The notes under the pieces are model-generated. The model ran no database searches. It was not told where the DNA came from and saw only the letters and a list, made by a program, of their open reading frames with translations. DNA of 64,000 bases. It comes from an uncultured Pseudomonadales bacterium. Its GTDB lineage: Bacteria; Pseudomonadota; Gammaproteobacteria; Pseudomonadales; Porticoccaceae. Shown piece by piece: positions 28,401-36,742 of this stretch; position 1 is the first letter of the stretch, and every line of letters starts with the position of its first letter. The position numbers and the translations under genes are program-made. The stretch lies in NCBI GenBank assembly GCA_943787675.1, contig CALSNK010000006.1, forward strand, positions 1 to 64,000. Direction: 5' to 3'.

Positions 28401-29966
28401 AATTCGTAGCTTTTCTATCTGCGGCAGCCGTGGCTCTTCCACTGGATTTTCCACCACTTCGGTAGGAATCGTAAAACTAAAATCGCTCCCCTCGCCGAGC
28501 GCACTTGCCACCGACACCTGACCACCCATCAATTCAACAATTTGCTTGCAGATAGCAAGACCGAGACCGGTGCCCTGATACTCTTTGGTGGTCGATGAAT
28601 CAACCTGAGTAAAGGCTTCGAATATCCGCTCCTGGTCATTATCCCTAATACCAATGCCCGTATCCTTGACGGTGAAAATTAACTGGGTGATACCCTTGGG
28701 AGCCCGCTCGATACGGTTTTTACCTCTGGCGAGGCTGACATAGATAGACACCTCACCAGACTCGGTAAACTTAATACCATTACCCACTAGATTAATCAGT
28801 ACCTGACGGATTCTGGCACAGTCTGTATGCAGAGCTAGAGGGACGCGGTCATCAACCATATAGCCAATATCAATATGCTTCTTGAGAGCCTGACTGGCCA
28901 ATAGCCCAACCACATCGTCAAGGGTATCTTCTAGCATGCAGTCCTGATTACTGATGGTGACCTTGCCTGCATCAGCCTCGGAAAAGCTTAAGACTTCATC
29001 TATCAATGTAAGTAGAGCATGGCCTGAGGACTGGGCAGTCTGCACATACTCTTGCTGTTTGAGGCTAAGACCCATGGTGAGTAATAGGTCCAACATTCCC
29101 AGAACAGCATTCATTGGCGTGCGCAGCTCATGGGTCACATTGGCAGCAAACTCGCCCTTGGCTTTGGCGGATTCCAGCGCTGACTGCATGGCCATATGTA
29201 ATTCGTCACGACGACTTTCCAACACTTCCATCATGCCGTTAAAAGACGCCTGCATCGCGGTGATATCTTCAGGCCCACCAATTTCTGAGCGAATACCACT
29301 GGCGCCATCCTTCGCCTTTTTCATGGTCTCGGAGAGCTCTTCGATGGGCTTGGTGACACGCAATGAGATACTCAGCAGCAACACTAATAAGAGCATGGCA
29401 ATGCCCGATGAAATAACCAGATTGCTATTTAGAATACTCTGCTGCATGAGCTTCTGTGTGTCTTTGCCCACCAGCACGGTGATATAACCCAACAGAAAGG
29501 AATCTTGATCTCCGGGGAGAATATTGAGTTGATTGTCGTAATCTTGGCTAGACATCACCGGGGATGAAAATACCCAGTAATCACTGTTCTCATTAACGAG
29601 GGAGAGGTCGCTAACCCTACTCTTAAGCTTAAGCTGGGTGAAGTCTAGACCTAGACTAAACAGCTCTTCTTGGCTGTCTGTCTCAATAGTTATGCCCTTG
29701 ACCCCAGGAAAATTAATCGCATTCTCGGCAACATCCCGAGCGGATTCTGCACTTTGATAGAGCAGCGCCAACTCACTTTGGCCGGCCAGCGATTCAGTTA
29801 CCTGAAGACTTTGCTTGATCTGTTGTTCGGTAATGATCGAGGTAGACACATTACTCACCACAAAAGATGTCACCAGAGTGAGTACAATAATGCCGCCCAT
29901 AAAAATCAGTGAAAGCTGGTGCCTAAATTTCAGGCGATCGAACCACCGCTTATGTTTGAAGATCAT
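25449..29966 (-). CDS. Hybrid sensor kinase with three receivers, HPt, GGDEF and EAL domains (1505 residues)
   Basis: Domains in order: helix ~19-39, periplasmic region ~40-178, helix ~180-202, HAMP; HisKA with His279 (VTHELRTP); HATPase (N-box ~392-396, DTGIGI 435-440, GTGLGL 465-470); receiver 1 (~520-638) with Asp574 but LVVTKS where the acidic pair should be, so probably inactive; receiver 2 (DD 666-667, Asp710); HPt with His872 (AHTIKGSASN); receiver 3 (DDD 951-953, Asp995); GGDEF 1154-1158 with an intact inhibitory RxxD (1145-1148); EAL from 1281 with NLS, EITES, DDFGSG and EGVET all present. It can thus relay phosphate internally and in principle make and degrade c-di-GMP. It starts 6 bp after the periplasmic binding protein gene, which is the likely source of its input. 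Confidence 0.95.
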   Translation of the reverse strand: MIFKHKRWFDRLKFRHQLSLIFMGGIIVLTLVTSFVVSNVSTSIITEQQIKQSLQVTESLAGQSELALLYQSAESARDVAENAINFPGVKGITIETDSQEELFSLGLDFTQLKLKSRVSDLSLVNENSDYWVFSSPVMSSQDYDNQLNILPGDQDSFLLGYITVLVGKDTQKLMQQSILNSNLVISSGIAMLLLVLLLSISLRVTKPIEELSETMKKAKDGASGIRSEIGGPEDITAMQASFNGMMEVLESRRDELHMAMQSALESAKAKGEFAANVTHELRTPMNAVLGMLDLLLTMGLSLKQQEYVQTAQSSGHALLTLIDEVLSFSEADAGKVTISNQDCMLEDTLDDVVGLLASQALKKHIDIGYMVDDRVPLALHTDCARIRQVLINLVGNGIKFTESGEVSIYVSLARGKNRIERAPKGITQLIFTVKDTGIGIRDNDQERIFEAFTQVDSSTTKEYQGTGLGLAICKQIVELMGGQVSVASALGEGSDFSFTIPTEVVENPVEEPRLPQIEKLRILVVTKSPVMTDFASSKLAHLGAETYLVRSGLEAFEAIRGGSKESSFDVIFVDQDLADIKLDDFIRVVNKEPRCKDCMVVMLSNPWSSDPVTRDLPLPRLNKPLKSDAFFQCLSKHFVGATSEESSLEQIVDIIPDRPCKVLVVDDNRANQQVAVAMLDKLGCESDIAGNGRDGVEKIVRDRFDLVLMDCNMPVMSGYDATAQVRQYEGHDAGHLPIIAMTANNSKAESSRCKDAGMNDFLPKPLSLAGLRHQLEKWAQFSARQVMRVAEPQAEYIDGDKATITNVERHISDTDSSTLSYDPKVMASLKDAVGDVIGSLIEAFQEDMLVYLANLKTAIEEQDARRVHEIAHTIKGSASNFGAYNLVRHSKELEDRAGVENLDNAATYEAQISEEFSILCIDLKQEVSLLEQVDKAVVAGHEQGYRILVADDDRSIRLALVKAFEREDYQSEEASNGMQAIEICKRRMPDLILMDAMMPQMNGFDACQHIRDLPNGADIPVLMITGLEDEDSIIKAFSSGATDYISKPINFSVMKQRVARLIKANRAEKHVKRLAYHDPLTSLPNRTNLMQHLQLVVSHAAAENEKFAILFLDLDRFKMINDTMGHDAGDLLLKAVSDRIRNCVREQDFIARLGGDEFTIVLEKIEGPETAAKVAAKICHSLSQAFVFMQKKMFVTTSIGISIFPDNGSDVSSLIKHADSAMFKAKEKRNEYCFYETGMEAEIADRLEMERELRQAIERNELELYYQPKIDFSTGDLVGAEALVRWNHPTDGILGPNVFIPLAEESGLINRLSDWVLEQGAGQLHDWLSAGYKLTLALNLSVKDLMAEELHDQLQSLVSRHSLPKNVLELEITESTLMNHPELMSTELVKIKSMGISVAIDDFGSGYSSLNYLKRLPVDVLKIDRSFIQDIETDPSDSAIVSGIVGLAQNLDMKTVAEGVETEGQREILRTLGCDSFQGYLVAKPLPAADFEAQFLQETVISDAQ

Positions 29967-29972
29967 TGTCTG

Positions 29973-30878
29973 TTACCTTGCTGGGAGTACCAGATCGATA
30001 TAGTCCATTTTATCGTCTGTTAAGGTGATACCAAGGTGGTTGCTTGTCCGCTCGTTGACGGTAACAAACACGTTGGTTAATGGCTCCATTGCAGCAGGCT
30101 GCTCATTTCCCTGAGCACGGCCAAGGGCAATCTCTCCCAATCTAACGCCCATCTTAAAATTATCCGGATACACCGAAAATAATGCGCCGCGCTTTACATG
30201 GGTCGGGTTAGAGGAGAACACCACAAAGTCAGATTTCCATGAGGCCTCCAGTAACATCGATAAAAGCGCGTTATTAACAAATCGATCGCCGGGCAAAATC
30301 CACACCGAATCCTCGGCATCAAGATGTTCTGCCAGCTCTCGGTAAACATTCGCGGCATCACGTATATCCGCCGCCTGTTTAATCACTACATTCAAACCCA
30401 GTGCCTCTAGCGTTACTTTCGCCGCCGCAACGTTAATCACATTGCCTTTCAGGTGATCGACTACATAGATATTTTTTACACTAGGCACCAGCACCTGTAA
30501 ACGCTGAACAATTGCCTCGGGGTCAGGCACTATGGTCAGCCCCAATACCCCATCGATACTGACACTGATGGCCCCCACTATTAATGGATGGTTTAACTGC
30601 TTGCCCAATAACTGCTTAACCGGCCTACGCCCTAGGGCAATCACAATTTCGTTCTCATACCTGTCAATAAGGTCGACACTGTTACGCCCATTGGCCAGTT
30701 CGAGCCTGTGTACTGGCGATCCATAGCCCTGCTCGGCACCGTCCGCGATGGCTTGATAAACCTGCGCGAAAGGCTGCCTTACCTCCGGGTAGACAACCAC
30801 CAATGGTGGGGTCTCAGCAGACGTCAGTGCACACCAGAGGCTTGCACAAACCAATACTATTGAGAGCTGAGTTGTCAT
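29973..30878 (-). CDS. Periplasmic ABC-type substrate-binding-like protein (ABC_sub_bind family)
   Basis: About 301 residues from the ATG at 30876-30878, which has AAAGGA just upstream. A GTG at 30908 is also possible. A signal peptide (TTQLSIVLVCASLWCALTSA) is followed by a two-lobed binding-protein-like sequence with segments such as VIALGRRPVKQLLG, VKNIYVVDHLKG and SVWILPGDRFVNNALL, as in the uncharacterised ABC_sub_bind group. No ABC permease or ATPase gene is near. The gene lies between a TonB receptor and the giant kinase, so it probably presents a ligand to the kinase rather than to a transporter. Ligand unknown. Confidence 0.75.
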   Translation of the reverse strand: MTTQLSIVLVCASLWCALTSAETPPLVVVYPEVRQPFAQVYQAIADGAEQGYGSPVHRLELANGRNSVDLIDRYENEIVIALGRRPVKQLLGKQLNHPLIVGAISVSIDGVLGLTIVPDPEAIVQRLQVLVPSVKNIYVVDHLKGNVINVAAAKVTLEALGLNVVIKQAADIRDAANVYRELAEHLDAEDSVWILPGDRFVNNALLSMLLEASWKSDFVVFSSNPTHVKRGALFSVYPDNFKMGVRLGEIALGRAQGNEQPAAMEPLTNVFVTVNERTSNHLGITLTDDKMDYIDLVLPAR

Positions 30879-30954
30879 TAATCCTTTAATTTCGATACCC
30901 CCTTTCACAATTCAAACCAATATCCTTTTGTGCCCGCCAATACATTTAAGTCCA

Positions 30955-33090
30955 TTAGAATGTATAGCGAATTTCCCCGAGAAAACTACGCCCTGATAAT
31001 GGCAAGTCGTTGGGAAGAAAAGGAACTGGCTGTCCATTTGGACTTGGCTCTCGAGCATCTTCATCAAAAACATTATTCATAATCAAAGCCACTTCAATAT
31101 GCTTTGATATTCGATGACGAACATTTAAATCAACTAATAGGTAATCATCAATCTCTGGCCGGCTGTCACCAGACTCCCTATTGCGACCAATTACCCAGTT
31201 CGCCTGAGCATTAAATGTCCAACTGTCATCGAGCCGCCAGTCACCCCGAAGATAGAGCTGTCGCTCGGGAGAGTTAGCGGCGTCTGCATCTAACAGTTCG
31301 TCCTCTGATTTCTGTACTGAAAAATTACTGCTTAGTTTTAGATCATCAGAGACATTCCACTTAACTTCGAACTCCATTCCACGACCTGTCTGTGCACCCA
31401 CATTATGAGCTGTACCAGTACTTCCATTCATATCAGCAACAAACTGAATAATGTCCGTCCAGTTGTAATGAAAGAAATTCATATTGATGGTTAGGTCATA
31501 ACTTGGACGATAATCAAACGCCAATTCGTAGCTCTTAATTTCCTCAGGCTTTAAATCTGGATTACCCAATACCAGTGGATTATTGATCGCGCGAGTTTGC
31601 GCAAACGACGGGGCTCTGAACGCCTCACCGTAAAGTAGCTTGGTGGTTAGGTTGTAACCCGTTGACCAAACTAATGCGAGTCGAGGATTGGTAGTGCCAC
31701 CAAAATCAGAATAGTTGTCGTGACGAAGACCTGCCGTCAACTCCCAGTCATTACCTAACTGCCAAACATCCTGAAAATAGACATAGGTATTATCGCGCTT
31801 ATCTTCTGTGAGAAATACTAACGGCGTATCTGAGACGTCAACAACGGGTTCTCCAGGAAGAATGAACATACCCGTATTGGGGTTGATCCCAAAGTTTTTA
31901 CGCTCCCTTACCTTGTCGATTTCTCCCTTGTAGTATCCAGATCCAAAGCTAATATTATGTTTGTCGATACCGTCATAAAGAGCAGTAAATCCAGAGCGGA
32001 AATGATTCTCATAAATTTCTGGATTACCAATAACACCCTCGGGGAAAGTACCAAATAATGGCACGCCTAAAGGGCTTAAAAAGGGCCCAGTCGACCCCGC
32101 AGGGAATAACACAAAGTTACCGGTCACCTCCTGTGAGGTTTGGTAATAGCTTGCTTGGAATTCTATCTTTGTGTCTGGTAGGAGATTGTACTCGCGATAG
32201 GTTACATCAACATTATAACGATCACTTTCGAACTTATTATCTCGATTCAGAGCCTGTGCCGCCCCTGCTCCATCACCCACATCATTTCGAATTTGGGCGC
32301 CTATTCGAACATCCCAATCCTTATAGTTGGCTTCTAATCTTAGATCTAGATTTTCTTTGGATAGGTTGACTCTGCCAGGGGCATTGGACACTGAGGTGCC
32401 CGTAATTAGATCGAAGAATGTCTGTGCATCCGCACTGATAGTTGCATCGGAGCCATCCGTTTTTTCCGCTTCAAGAAAAGCAGAGTACTTGAGCTCCCCG
32501 TTAGACCCTCCGGCTGACAGCCATGCTCTGTTAGTTGAAAATGACCCGGCTGAAATACCACCGGCAAGCCCTTGCAGTTCTTTGGGGCTCTTAGTGACTA
32601 TATTAATAACACCGGCGAAGGCATCTGCGCCATAGAGTGCAGATCCCGGGCCGCGAATCACCTCAATCCGAGAAATAGCCTCAACGGGCATTCCGCCCCA
32701 GACTAGATTTCTATCCCCATGAAATAAGTTGCTCAAAGGAACGCCATTGACCAGTATCAGAACTTGAGGGTTAAAATCGGAATGGATACCTCTAAATACG
32801 AAAAGAGGGTTATAGATAGGACTCCGTGATACATGTAATCCGGGTACTGTCTCTAGAATCTGATCAATGTCTGTGGCCCCCATACTTTTTATTTCACTGG
32901 CCGTTATGACCGAAGCAACAGCCGGAGCTTTTGCGATAGGCTGAACTACGCCCGTTGCAATGGTTATGAAATCCTCATCGCCATACAGCTGCAGAACATC
33001 AAGCTCATCCGCATTAAAATCATTGCTTTGTTCCGCAAAAGTAACAGTGGCCACCGCCATTAATGTGATCAAACCATCTCTAATTTTCAT
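30955..33090 (-). CDS. TonB-dependent outer-membrane receptor
   Basis: The 711 residues begin with a signal peptide (to about VTFAEQ). A plug domain follows, with VASVITASEIKSMGATDIDQ, VPGLHVSRSPIYNPLFVFRG and VIRGPGSALYGADAFAGVIN, then a beta-barrel ending in the outer-membrane signature ...LGEIRYTF with terminal Phe. The barrel carries receptor motifs such as KLLYGEAFRAPSFAQ and NPDLKPEEIKSYE. Substrate cannot be read from the sequence; the cobalamin and siderophore classes are both possible. It starts 3 bp after the citrate-synthase-like gene, with a strong GGAGG inside that gene's end. Confidence 0.93.
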   Translation of the reverse strand: MKIRDGLITLMAVATVTFAEQSNDFNADELDVLQLYGDEDFITIATGVVQPIAKAPAVASVITASEIKSMGATDIDQILETVPGLHVSRSPIYNPLFVFRGIHSDFNPQVLILVNGVPLSNLFHGDRNLVWGGMPVEAISRIEVIRGPGSALYGADAFAGVINIVTKSPKELQGLAGGISAGSFSTNRAWLSAGGSNGELKYSAFLEAEKTDGSDATISADAQTFFDLITGTSVSNAPGRVNLSKENLDLRLEANYKDWDVRIGAQIRNDVGDGAGAAQALNRDNKFESDRYNVDVTYREYNLLPDTKIEFQASYYQTSQEVTGNFVLFPAGSTGPFLSPLGVPLFGTFPEGVIGNPEIYENHFRSGFTALYDGIDKHNISFGSGYYKGEIDKVRERKNFGINPNTGMFILPGEPVVDVSDTPLVFLTEDKRDNTYVYFQDVWQLGNDWELTAGLRHDNYSDFGGTTNPRLALVWSTGYNLTTKLLYGEAFRAPSFAQTRAINNPLVLGNPDLKPEEIKSYELAFDYRPSYDLTINMNFFHYNWTDIIQFVADMNGSTGTAHNVGAQTGRGMEFEVKWNVSDDLKLSSNFSVQKSEDELLDADAANSPERQLYLRGDWRLDDSWTFNAQANWVIGRNRESGDSRPEIDDYLLVDLNVRHRISKHIEVALIMNNVFDEDAREPSPNGQPVPFLPNDLPLSGRSFLGEIRYTF

Positions 33091-33093
33091 GAC

Positions 33094-33900
33094 TTACTTC
33101 CTCCATTTTCTGAGCCCCTCGCAACCACTTGAGTTGATACGAGAAATTCGCAGTGGAAAAAAACTTCCTTCGTCTTTATCTTCTGCATCTATAAAACATG
33201 GTATTACCCCGGCAGTAAAAGCTAGGGTTGCCATATGATAAAACTCTGTTGGCGTTAGTCCTTCATCTGCCAATAATGCAGCGCATACTGCTGCAATATT
33301 CATTCTGTACCTCAACCTCGTCTGCAGAAGGTAACGCTCAACATCAAAAGCCAGCTGTATAAATTTTCCATTCCCGCAGCCAAGGGACTTAGCAAATTCC
33401 ATCATTGGTTCGATCCGTTCATCTTTATTAATGATAGGTCGCCCATATCCATAAACACTTCGAAACTGCTTGAGTTCTGATTGAACAATTTCCTCAAGGG
33501 TTTCACCCTGCGTCATTCGTCCTTCAGCTCTATAAAAAAAATCAGTGGCGCCTTTTATAGGCTTCAATCCAAATATCGTGGCCTCAGTCACAGCCAGCGC
33601 CCCTGCCGATGCCAGCACACCCGTTGAGCGTGCAGTACCTGCAAGAGCTGCTATCCTGTTATTCCAAATTCGCGGGTCAGGGAAGCTGGTACAAATGACC
33701 CACATAGCTTCCATTAACCGGGCGATTTTTGGAGATTCCCTGCCTGTCGCGGCAAAGAGGAGATACTCCATCCAGGTTTTTTCGTTCAACTCAGTAAAAA
33801 GGGCCTTACCTCTGAGAATGACTTCACCCTCAGGTGACCAGCCACCCATTGATGTTTGCCAATTATCTTCATATCTCTCAAACTTACTGTGAACTGTCAT
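33094..33900 (-). CDS. Half-length citrate synthase-like protein (citryl-CoA lyase-like), second copy
   Basis: I place the start at the ATG 33898-33900 (MTVHSKFERY), giving 268 residues. The longer open frame upstream only overlaps the previous gene. GGWSPEGEVILRGKALFTEL, RIAALAGTARSTGVLAS and GYGRPIINKDERIEP mark a divergent citrate-synthase/citryl-CoA-lyase fold of about 60 percent of normal length. The citrate-synthase GFGHRVY histidine is replaced (GYGRPII), so canonical citrate synthase chemistry is unlikely. It is the intact partner of the frameshifted copy 28 bp upstream, and precedes the TonB receptor by 3 bp. Reaction unknown. Confidence 0.7.
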   Translation of the reverse strand: MTVHSKFERYEDNWQTSMGGWSPEGEVILRGKALFTELNEKTWMEYLLFAATGRESPKIARLMEAMWVICTSFPDPRIWNNRIAALAGTARSTGVLASAGALAVTEATIFGLKPIKGATDFFYRAEGRMTQGETLEEIVQSELKQFRSVYGYGRPIINKDERIEPMMEFAKSLGCGNGKFIQLAFDVERYLLQTRLRYRMNIAAVCAALLADEGLTPTEFYHMATLAFTAGVIPCFIDAEDKDEGSFFPLRISRINSSGCEGLRKWRK

Positions 33901-33928
33901 GCAAATCTCTCTGATAGGTTTCGACCAG

Positions 33929-34721
33929 TTATTCTGTGACCTTGAAGCCCTTTGAAAAAAATGGATATTTTCGCCAACCGAGTTTCTCTTGCTCCAAGGC
34001 ATGCACAGCCGCTCCGGGTAATCGCAGCAACAAATAAAGCATTTCTGCCTGTTCCGCCTGGAATTCCAGGTCATAAAATGCGGCGGCGGCAACTCCAGAG
34101 AATGCCAGGGGGTAGCCTGTATAGCCTTCGAGTAGTGGTCGATTTTTGCTTAACCAGCTCAAATGCTGTGCCTGGACTGACGTCTGCTAAATGTGTAAGG
34201 GTTTGCACAACGGGGGTTGGGCAATTGACGCCATTGGGATCAAAGCCGGGCGGATGCTCCATGGGCTGCCAGACATCCATGCGTCCTTCTTGGGGTGGGT
34301 TTTCAATCAGGTCTTTCCAAGCATCTAGGTCAATTCCGCAACGGTCCCAATATTCAATGGCATGAAAGACTTCTCTTGATCCGCCTAGGTTGCCCGCACC
34401 CACCGAAATTGCAGCTATCAGTGCTGCGGCATGGGTAGAACCTCCTACACCTGAGCTCATGGCGGCCCGGACGCTGTGATCTCTTGGACCTGGATTAGCT
34501 AATGCTATCGCTAGCCCCTGTAGCAAGGCAGTTTGGTTTTCGGTGGGAGGTTCGAGCTTAAAGAGGAGGTAGAGATAATCGATATAGGTGGCGTTTTTTA
34601 ATAGGTCACCGTACACGTCAAAACCGGCACAGTGGCAACTAGCGGCTGCGAAAGGATTATCTCGCTCTGCCGTTTCGGACCATATCTTGGTGGTAACAGT
34701 CTCTTTCGGTTCGTTGCTCAT
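33929..34721 (-). pseudogene. Half-length citrate synthase-like protein, first copy, with one-base frameshift
   Basis: The frame from 34721 reads MSNEPKETVTTKIW and keeps family features (RDHSVRAAM, GVGGSTHAAALIAA, GAGNLGGSREV) until about residue 193. The rest of the domain (RPLLEGYTGYPLAFSGVAAAAF, MLYLLLRLPGAAVHALEQ) continues in the +1 frame to the stop at 33929. Removing one A from the A5 run at 34143-34147 restores one 263-residue protein through ELVKQNRPLLEG. So there is one extra base: a mutation, a sequencing error or, less likely, programmed +1 shifting. Canonical citrate synthase GPLHGG is replaced by GNLGG. It overlaps the TPP enzyme gene by 4 bp. Confidence 0.75.
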
Positions 34722-36507
34722 CCGCTTTGCAACACATTAGTTCTAAGTCCAATAGGTGGTTTTTCGTTAGCATCTATCCTCACATCGAGGAGAGTAGGTC
34801 CTACTTTTTTACAGATGCTTTTAATATCTAGGGCATTAAGTTCAGCAGGTGAATTAACTATAAACGCCTCGGCGCCCATAGCTTTTGCGACTGCGCAAAA
34901 ATCCACTTTTGCAAGTTGACTGGCTGTAGGCTCAGCCCCGGTCAAGGTTTGTCCATGTTTTACCATGCCATAAGCGCTGTCATTTAGGATGACAAACACC
35001 ACAGAGAGTTTTTCTTCGATGGCCACTGTCAGTTCCTGACCACTCATCAACCAGCTTCCATCACCGGTGATACAGACAACTGGAGTAGTCCTGCAGGCCA
35101 GAGCAGTTCCAATCGCGCTGCCAATCGCCCATCCCATTGAGGCGAAATCTACTGACGCACTAAATAACCCACCTCGTTGCTCTCGCTTACCGGAAAACCG
35201 GCGATCAAAGGGGTGTAAGTAATGTGTTCCCCAAGCCAAGCTATTACCTGTGTCCACTAGAAAACGAGTGTGTCCAGGAAAAAGTTTTGGTAGATCGCGC
35301 ATTAGGCGCTGTGGTTTTATGGGAGTAGCGTCGGAGAGATACCCCTTTTCATCATCAAATTTAAAGTGCCTTTCAAAGCCCACTTCAGAATCATCATTTT
35401 TGGCCTTTACTGCTCGGATATAATGGGCGTCATCTATCCCGAATTTCTCAATGATCCTATCGAAAACGGTACCTATACACCCGCGAACATGCAGCCTTGC
35501 CATAGGAGTACGGGTTAAATTAGCTTCGGTGGATTCAACATGAACTAGTTTGCCATTCAGTAAAGTCTCCGTATCCCAAGCATTACTGGAAAATTCTCCA
35601 AACCTAGCCCCGATAGCTACCACTAGGTCAACGGAAGAATCTAATAAAACCTCTCTTGCTGCTGAGTGACCGGCAAATCCAAATACACCCTTAAACTGGG
35701 GATGATAAGGGCTTACAAGTCCTTTCCCCTGAGGGGTAACAATTAACTCAGCGCCAGTGGCTACGACTAGACTAAGAATACTGCCGATGGCATCACAGGC
35801 CTCATCACCAATAATAAAGACGGGCTTTTGTGCATTAGAGAGCTCTTGGTATAGCTGATCGACGGCATCGCTGTCTAGTAATGCAGGTCTATCGAGAAGC
35901 TTATCTAATTGGTACTTGGCCGGGTTGGGACTGCCCTTGGCCATAACATCCCTAGGCACACTGATATGCGCAGGCCCTGCCGGTGAGCCCATGGCAGACA
36001 TAATAGCAGTGGCCAATTTATGCTCAAACTGGGCGGCATGGGATATAAGCGTGTTATAGCGGGTGCAGTGCTGATACAGGCCGACGGTGTTTATGCCGGT
36101 ACAGGAAGAATCTTGAATAGCACCTTTACCAAAGGTCGAGATGGCGGTTTGCGCGGTGATCACCAGCATGGGCACATTGTTTTCGTAGGCGGATGCCACG
36201 CCGGTAATCATATTGGTGGCGCCTGGCCCTGTAGTGGAACAGCAAACCCCTAGCTTGCCGGTATTGCGGGCATAGCCATCGGCCATAAAGGCAGCACCGG
36301 TTTCATGCCGTGCAACAACTGCTCTTACGCCCCCTCGTCGCTCACTGCGCGCTAATGCGTTGTAAAGGGGTTCTATTGCGCCCCCAGGGAACGCCAAATA
36401 CATATTCAACACCTAACTGGTCCAGGTATTCGACTAACAGATCTGCCAATTCAGGCTCTACCAAGGCGGTTGGACACAGGATCAGATCTAACGTCTAAAT
36501 TTGCCAT
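34718..36507 (-). pseudogene. Acetolactate synthase-like TPP-dependent enzyme, frameshifted near the N-terminus
   Basis: From 36412 downward a 564-residue frame gives most of an acetolactate-synthase/POX-type enzyme: TPP-activating Glu in ARHETGAAFMADGYAR, and the TPP motif GDGSWLMSGQEL ending in ILNDSAYG. The true N-terminus (ELADLLVEYLDQLGVEYVFG) lies in another frame just upstream. Removing one C at 36387-36389 joins it as VFGVPGGAIEPL. A second extra base near 36470-36471 would join it to the ATG at 36507, giving 595 residues. The substrate is unknown. It heads the cluster with two citrate-synthase-like proteins, a TonB receptor, a binding protein and a c-di-GMP kinase. Confidence 0.75.
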
Positions 36508-36742
36508 TTTTTATTTAGATTCCTATATAAATTAGTAGGTTACGGCGGTTTCCTAATGTTTTTTTCAATTGCATAAAGTAATAGATCAAGGCCTTGGTCT
36601 TTTCAATAATAAATCCACCTATTTTTTACCAGAAGCCCAACTTCTACTGATGGCGGTTAGTCATAAATACCAGTCTGTGATCTCGACAATGGCTGCCCAG
36701 CGGTTACAATGCTTTCCCGTTTATTTATCGCCATGTTTTTGT

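Noticed and set aside
33901-34092. Longer N-terminus of the second citrate-synthase-like protein
   Set aside because: The added sequence is the out-of-frame translation of the first copy's end. The family start MTVHSKFERY is at 33900.
33929-34721. Programmed +1 ribosomal frameshifting in the first citrate-synthase-like gene
   Set aside because: There is no prfB-like Shine-Dalgarno/stop arrangement at the shift site, and a second comparable insertion occurs in the neighbouring gene, so mutation or read error is simpler.
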